Assembly (NCBI RefSeq): GCF_029269825.1
Contig: NZ_JARJHU010000003.1
Location: 720,475-784,474 of the forward strand
Reading direction: 5' to 3'
Length of the DNA stretch: 64,000 nucleotides
Source: Pedobacter sp. JY14-1
Lineage (GTDB): Bacteria; Bacteroidota; Bacteroidia; Sphingobacteriales; Sphingobacteriaceae
The notes below the pieces were generated by a model. It saw only the letters and a program-made list of their open reading frames with translations, had not been told where the DNA came from and did no database searches. Position numbers and translations under genes: made by a program. Of the stretch, positions 63,257-64,000 are shown piece by piece (the first letter of the stretch is position 1; each line of letters starts with the position of its first letter).

Positions 63257-63615
63257 TTCGCAGCCTCGGGAGCCGGTTTTAGCAACCTGCTTAGGCCACT
63301 CTTGGGGATCAACCAGAATTGCGTTTTGCACAATTAGTCTTAGACTTTACCTCCTGACATAGTGAACTGAGTCAAGTTACAGAGACCGTCTTTTGTGGGT
63401 TACTCTGATTTTTAAGTTCCAGGTACCATCTTCTTTCTTTTCATGGGCCAAAACTACTTCGCGTAATCTTGCCACTTTTACCGGTTTCGAGCCAATGTTT
63501 GTCACTGTAAAACATTGTAAAACATTTTGGCTCAATTAAACAAAAAAAACGTGCTTTTTTTGAAATGGCTGATTTAGCTCTTTATGGAAGGAGGTTTAAT
63601 ACATGCCTTAATCCA
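63257..63615. other. gene-poor stretch with a possible gene remnant
   Basis: No confident gene. On the minus strand 63535-63377 a 52-codon frame without a good start reads QCFTVTNIGSKPVKVARLR and later EKKEDGTWNLKIRVTH, which looks protein-like. It starts in a perfect tandem duplication of TGTAAAACAT at 63506-63525. Removing one copy changes the frame upstream. It could be a decayed gene end. Confidence 0.25.
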
Positions 63616-63651
63616 ACAAAAAAGGCCTTTTTCGAGTGAAAAAGACCTTTT
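63616..63651 (-). terminator. Rho-independent terminator of tRNA-Phe
   Basis: A 14-bp stem on the minus strand, AAAAGGTCTTTTTC/GAAAAAGGCCTTTT, with one T-G pair and a 4-base loop, then T run. It is 10 bases past the tRNA 3' end. Confidence 0.85.
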
Positions 63652-63660
63652 ATCTGAGTG

Positions 63661-63733
63661 TGGTATGGGCCGGGATCGAACCGGCGACACATGGATTTTC
63701 AGTCCATTGCTCTACCTACTGAGCTACCGTACC
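63661..63733 (-). tRNA. tRNA-Phe (anticodon GAA)
   Basis: A 73-base cloverleaf on the minus strand: acceptor GGTACGG/CCATACC with one C-A mismatch at pair 5-68, D stem GCTC/GAGC, anticodon stem ATGGA/TCCAT with loop CTGAAAA (anticodon GAA), variable GTGTC, T stem GCCGG/CCGGC with loop TTCGATC. CCA is not encoded. Confidence 0.93.
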
Positions 63734-63798
63734 GCCCTTTTGGGACTGCAAATCTAGTTTCTTTTTTTGAGTATCAAAATCTTTTTTGAAATTAATTG

Positions 63799-64000
63799 TT
63801 AACCGCCTGATTTGACACGTCTTCCTTCTGCATCCGCACTTCCGGAACGCTCACGGGCCGCCTTGATTTCGTTACTTCCGAAACGGTAGGTCAGTGTCAT
63901 GCGAAAAACCCGGCTCTCCCAGCGTTCCTTGATCAGGTAGTTCTGGGAAGGCAGGGCGCTCCTTATCCTGGATTTTTGCAGCTTAAAGATATCGTTAGCC
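63799..64000 (-). CDS. outer membrane beta-barrel protein, C-terminal fragment (cut by window edge)
   Basis: The last 66 residues of a gene whose 5' part lies outside the window. The frame ends RVFRMTLTYRFGSNEIKAARERSG, then a Gly/Ser/Arg-rich tail and the stop at 63799. A final strand ending in RFG followed by a short basic tail is typical of TonB-receptor-like outer membrane beta-barrel family proteins (CarboxypepD_reg plus OMP_b-brl_3). Upstream of tRNA-Phe on the same strand. Confidence 0.7.
   Translation of the reverse strand, partial: ANDIFKLQKSRIRSALPSQNYLIKERWESRVFRMTLTYRFGSNEIKAARERSGSADAEGRRVKSGG

Overview
The window reads as a contiguous piece of chromosome from a Bacteroidota bacterium, most likely of the order Sphingobacteriales (Pedobacter-like); this is inferred from gene content and not from a database match. 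Pointers seen directly are promoters of the Bacteroidota form (TTTG or TTG, 19-21 bases, TAnnTTTG) ahead of rpsF, ftsB, sucD and carA, generally weak ribosome binding sites, a gliding-motility/type IX secretion C-terminal domain, a TonB-dependent receptor, a DUF4293 membrane protein, a 58-residue histone-H1-like protein, eukaryote-like class Ia ribonucleotide reductase, and a Planctomycete-type cytochrome/PSD1 plus DUF1501 pair. I see no prophage, insertion sequence, CRISPR array or rRNA.

Layout. 0.2-4.7 kb: polysaccharide deacetylase, TolC-type outer membrane factor with a MacA/HlyD-type adaptor (no pump gene follows), gpsA. 4.8-11.1 kb: DEAD-box helicase, DUF4293, truA, an MsbA-like exporter, dctA. 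11.1-16.5 kb: a type IX-secreted 800-residue protein, a DUF1080 lipoprotein, sucD, msrB, an RlpA-like protein. 16.9-22.6 kb: nrdB-nrdA and a large LruC/DUF4114 lipoprotein. 22.6-28.4 kb: a Cys-rich CWC protein, the agmatine-to-putrescine pair aguB-aguA, fabG with a coupled VWA-like membrane protein, a TRIC-type channel. 28.4-33.6 kb (minus strand): ftsB-like gene, histone-H1-like gene, eno, and carA followed by an ABC-2 exporter pair. 33.7-41.2 kb: panB with an RluA-type synthase, a lipoprotein, a hybrid histidine kinase, an HPP protein, a TonB receptor. 41.3-50.3 kb: monomeric NADP isocitrate dehydrogenase, an acidic disordered protein, dnaX, a predicted barrel protein, rpsF-rpsR-rplI, mtgA and two unknowns. 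50.2-59.0 kb (minus strand): a tight operon of aldo/keto reductase, heme-b/iron-sulfur membrane protein, CCG iron-sulfur protein and metallo-beta-lactamase-fold hydrolase; the DUF1501 and PSD1 pair; and a cytochrome c / small protein / TfoX_N cluster. 59.2-63.3 kb: an accessory, stress-flavoured stretch of small genes (YceI, DJ-1/PfpI, STAS-like, a short basic protein, Hsp20, short unknowns) with one apparent gene fragment. 63.3-64 kb: tRNA-Phe and the 3' end of an outer membrane beta-barrel gene cut by the window edge.

Most of the window is housekeeping. The least explained parts are the redox operon at 50.2-54.0 kb, where the aldo/keto reductase has lost two of its four canonical catalytic residues, the cytochrome/DUF1501 pair beside it, the small-gene stretch at 59-63 kb, and an 11-base tandem repeat with an inverted copy at 38.98-39.04 kb. 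Many -7 promoter elements lie only 3-11 bases from the start codon, which suggests leaderless or nearly leaderless mRNAs. I found no strong case for a complete new defence or mobile system.
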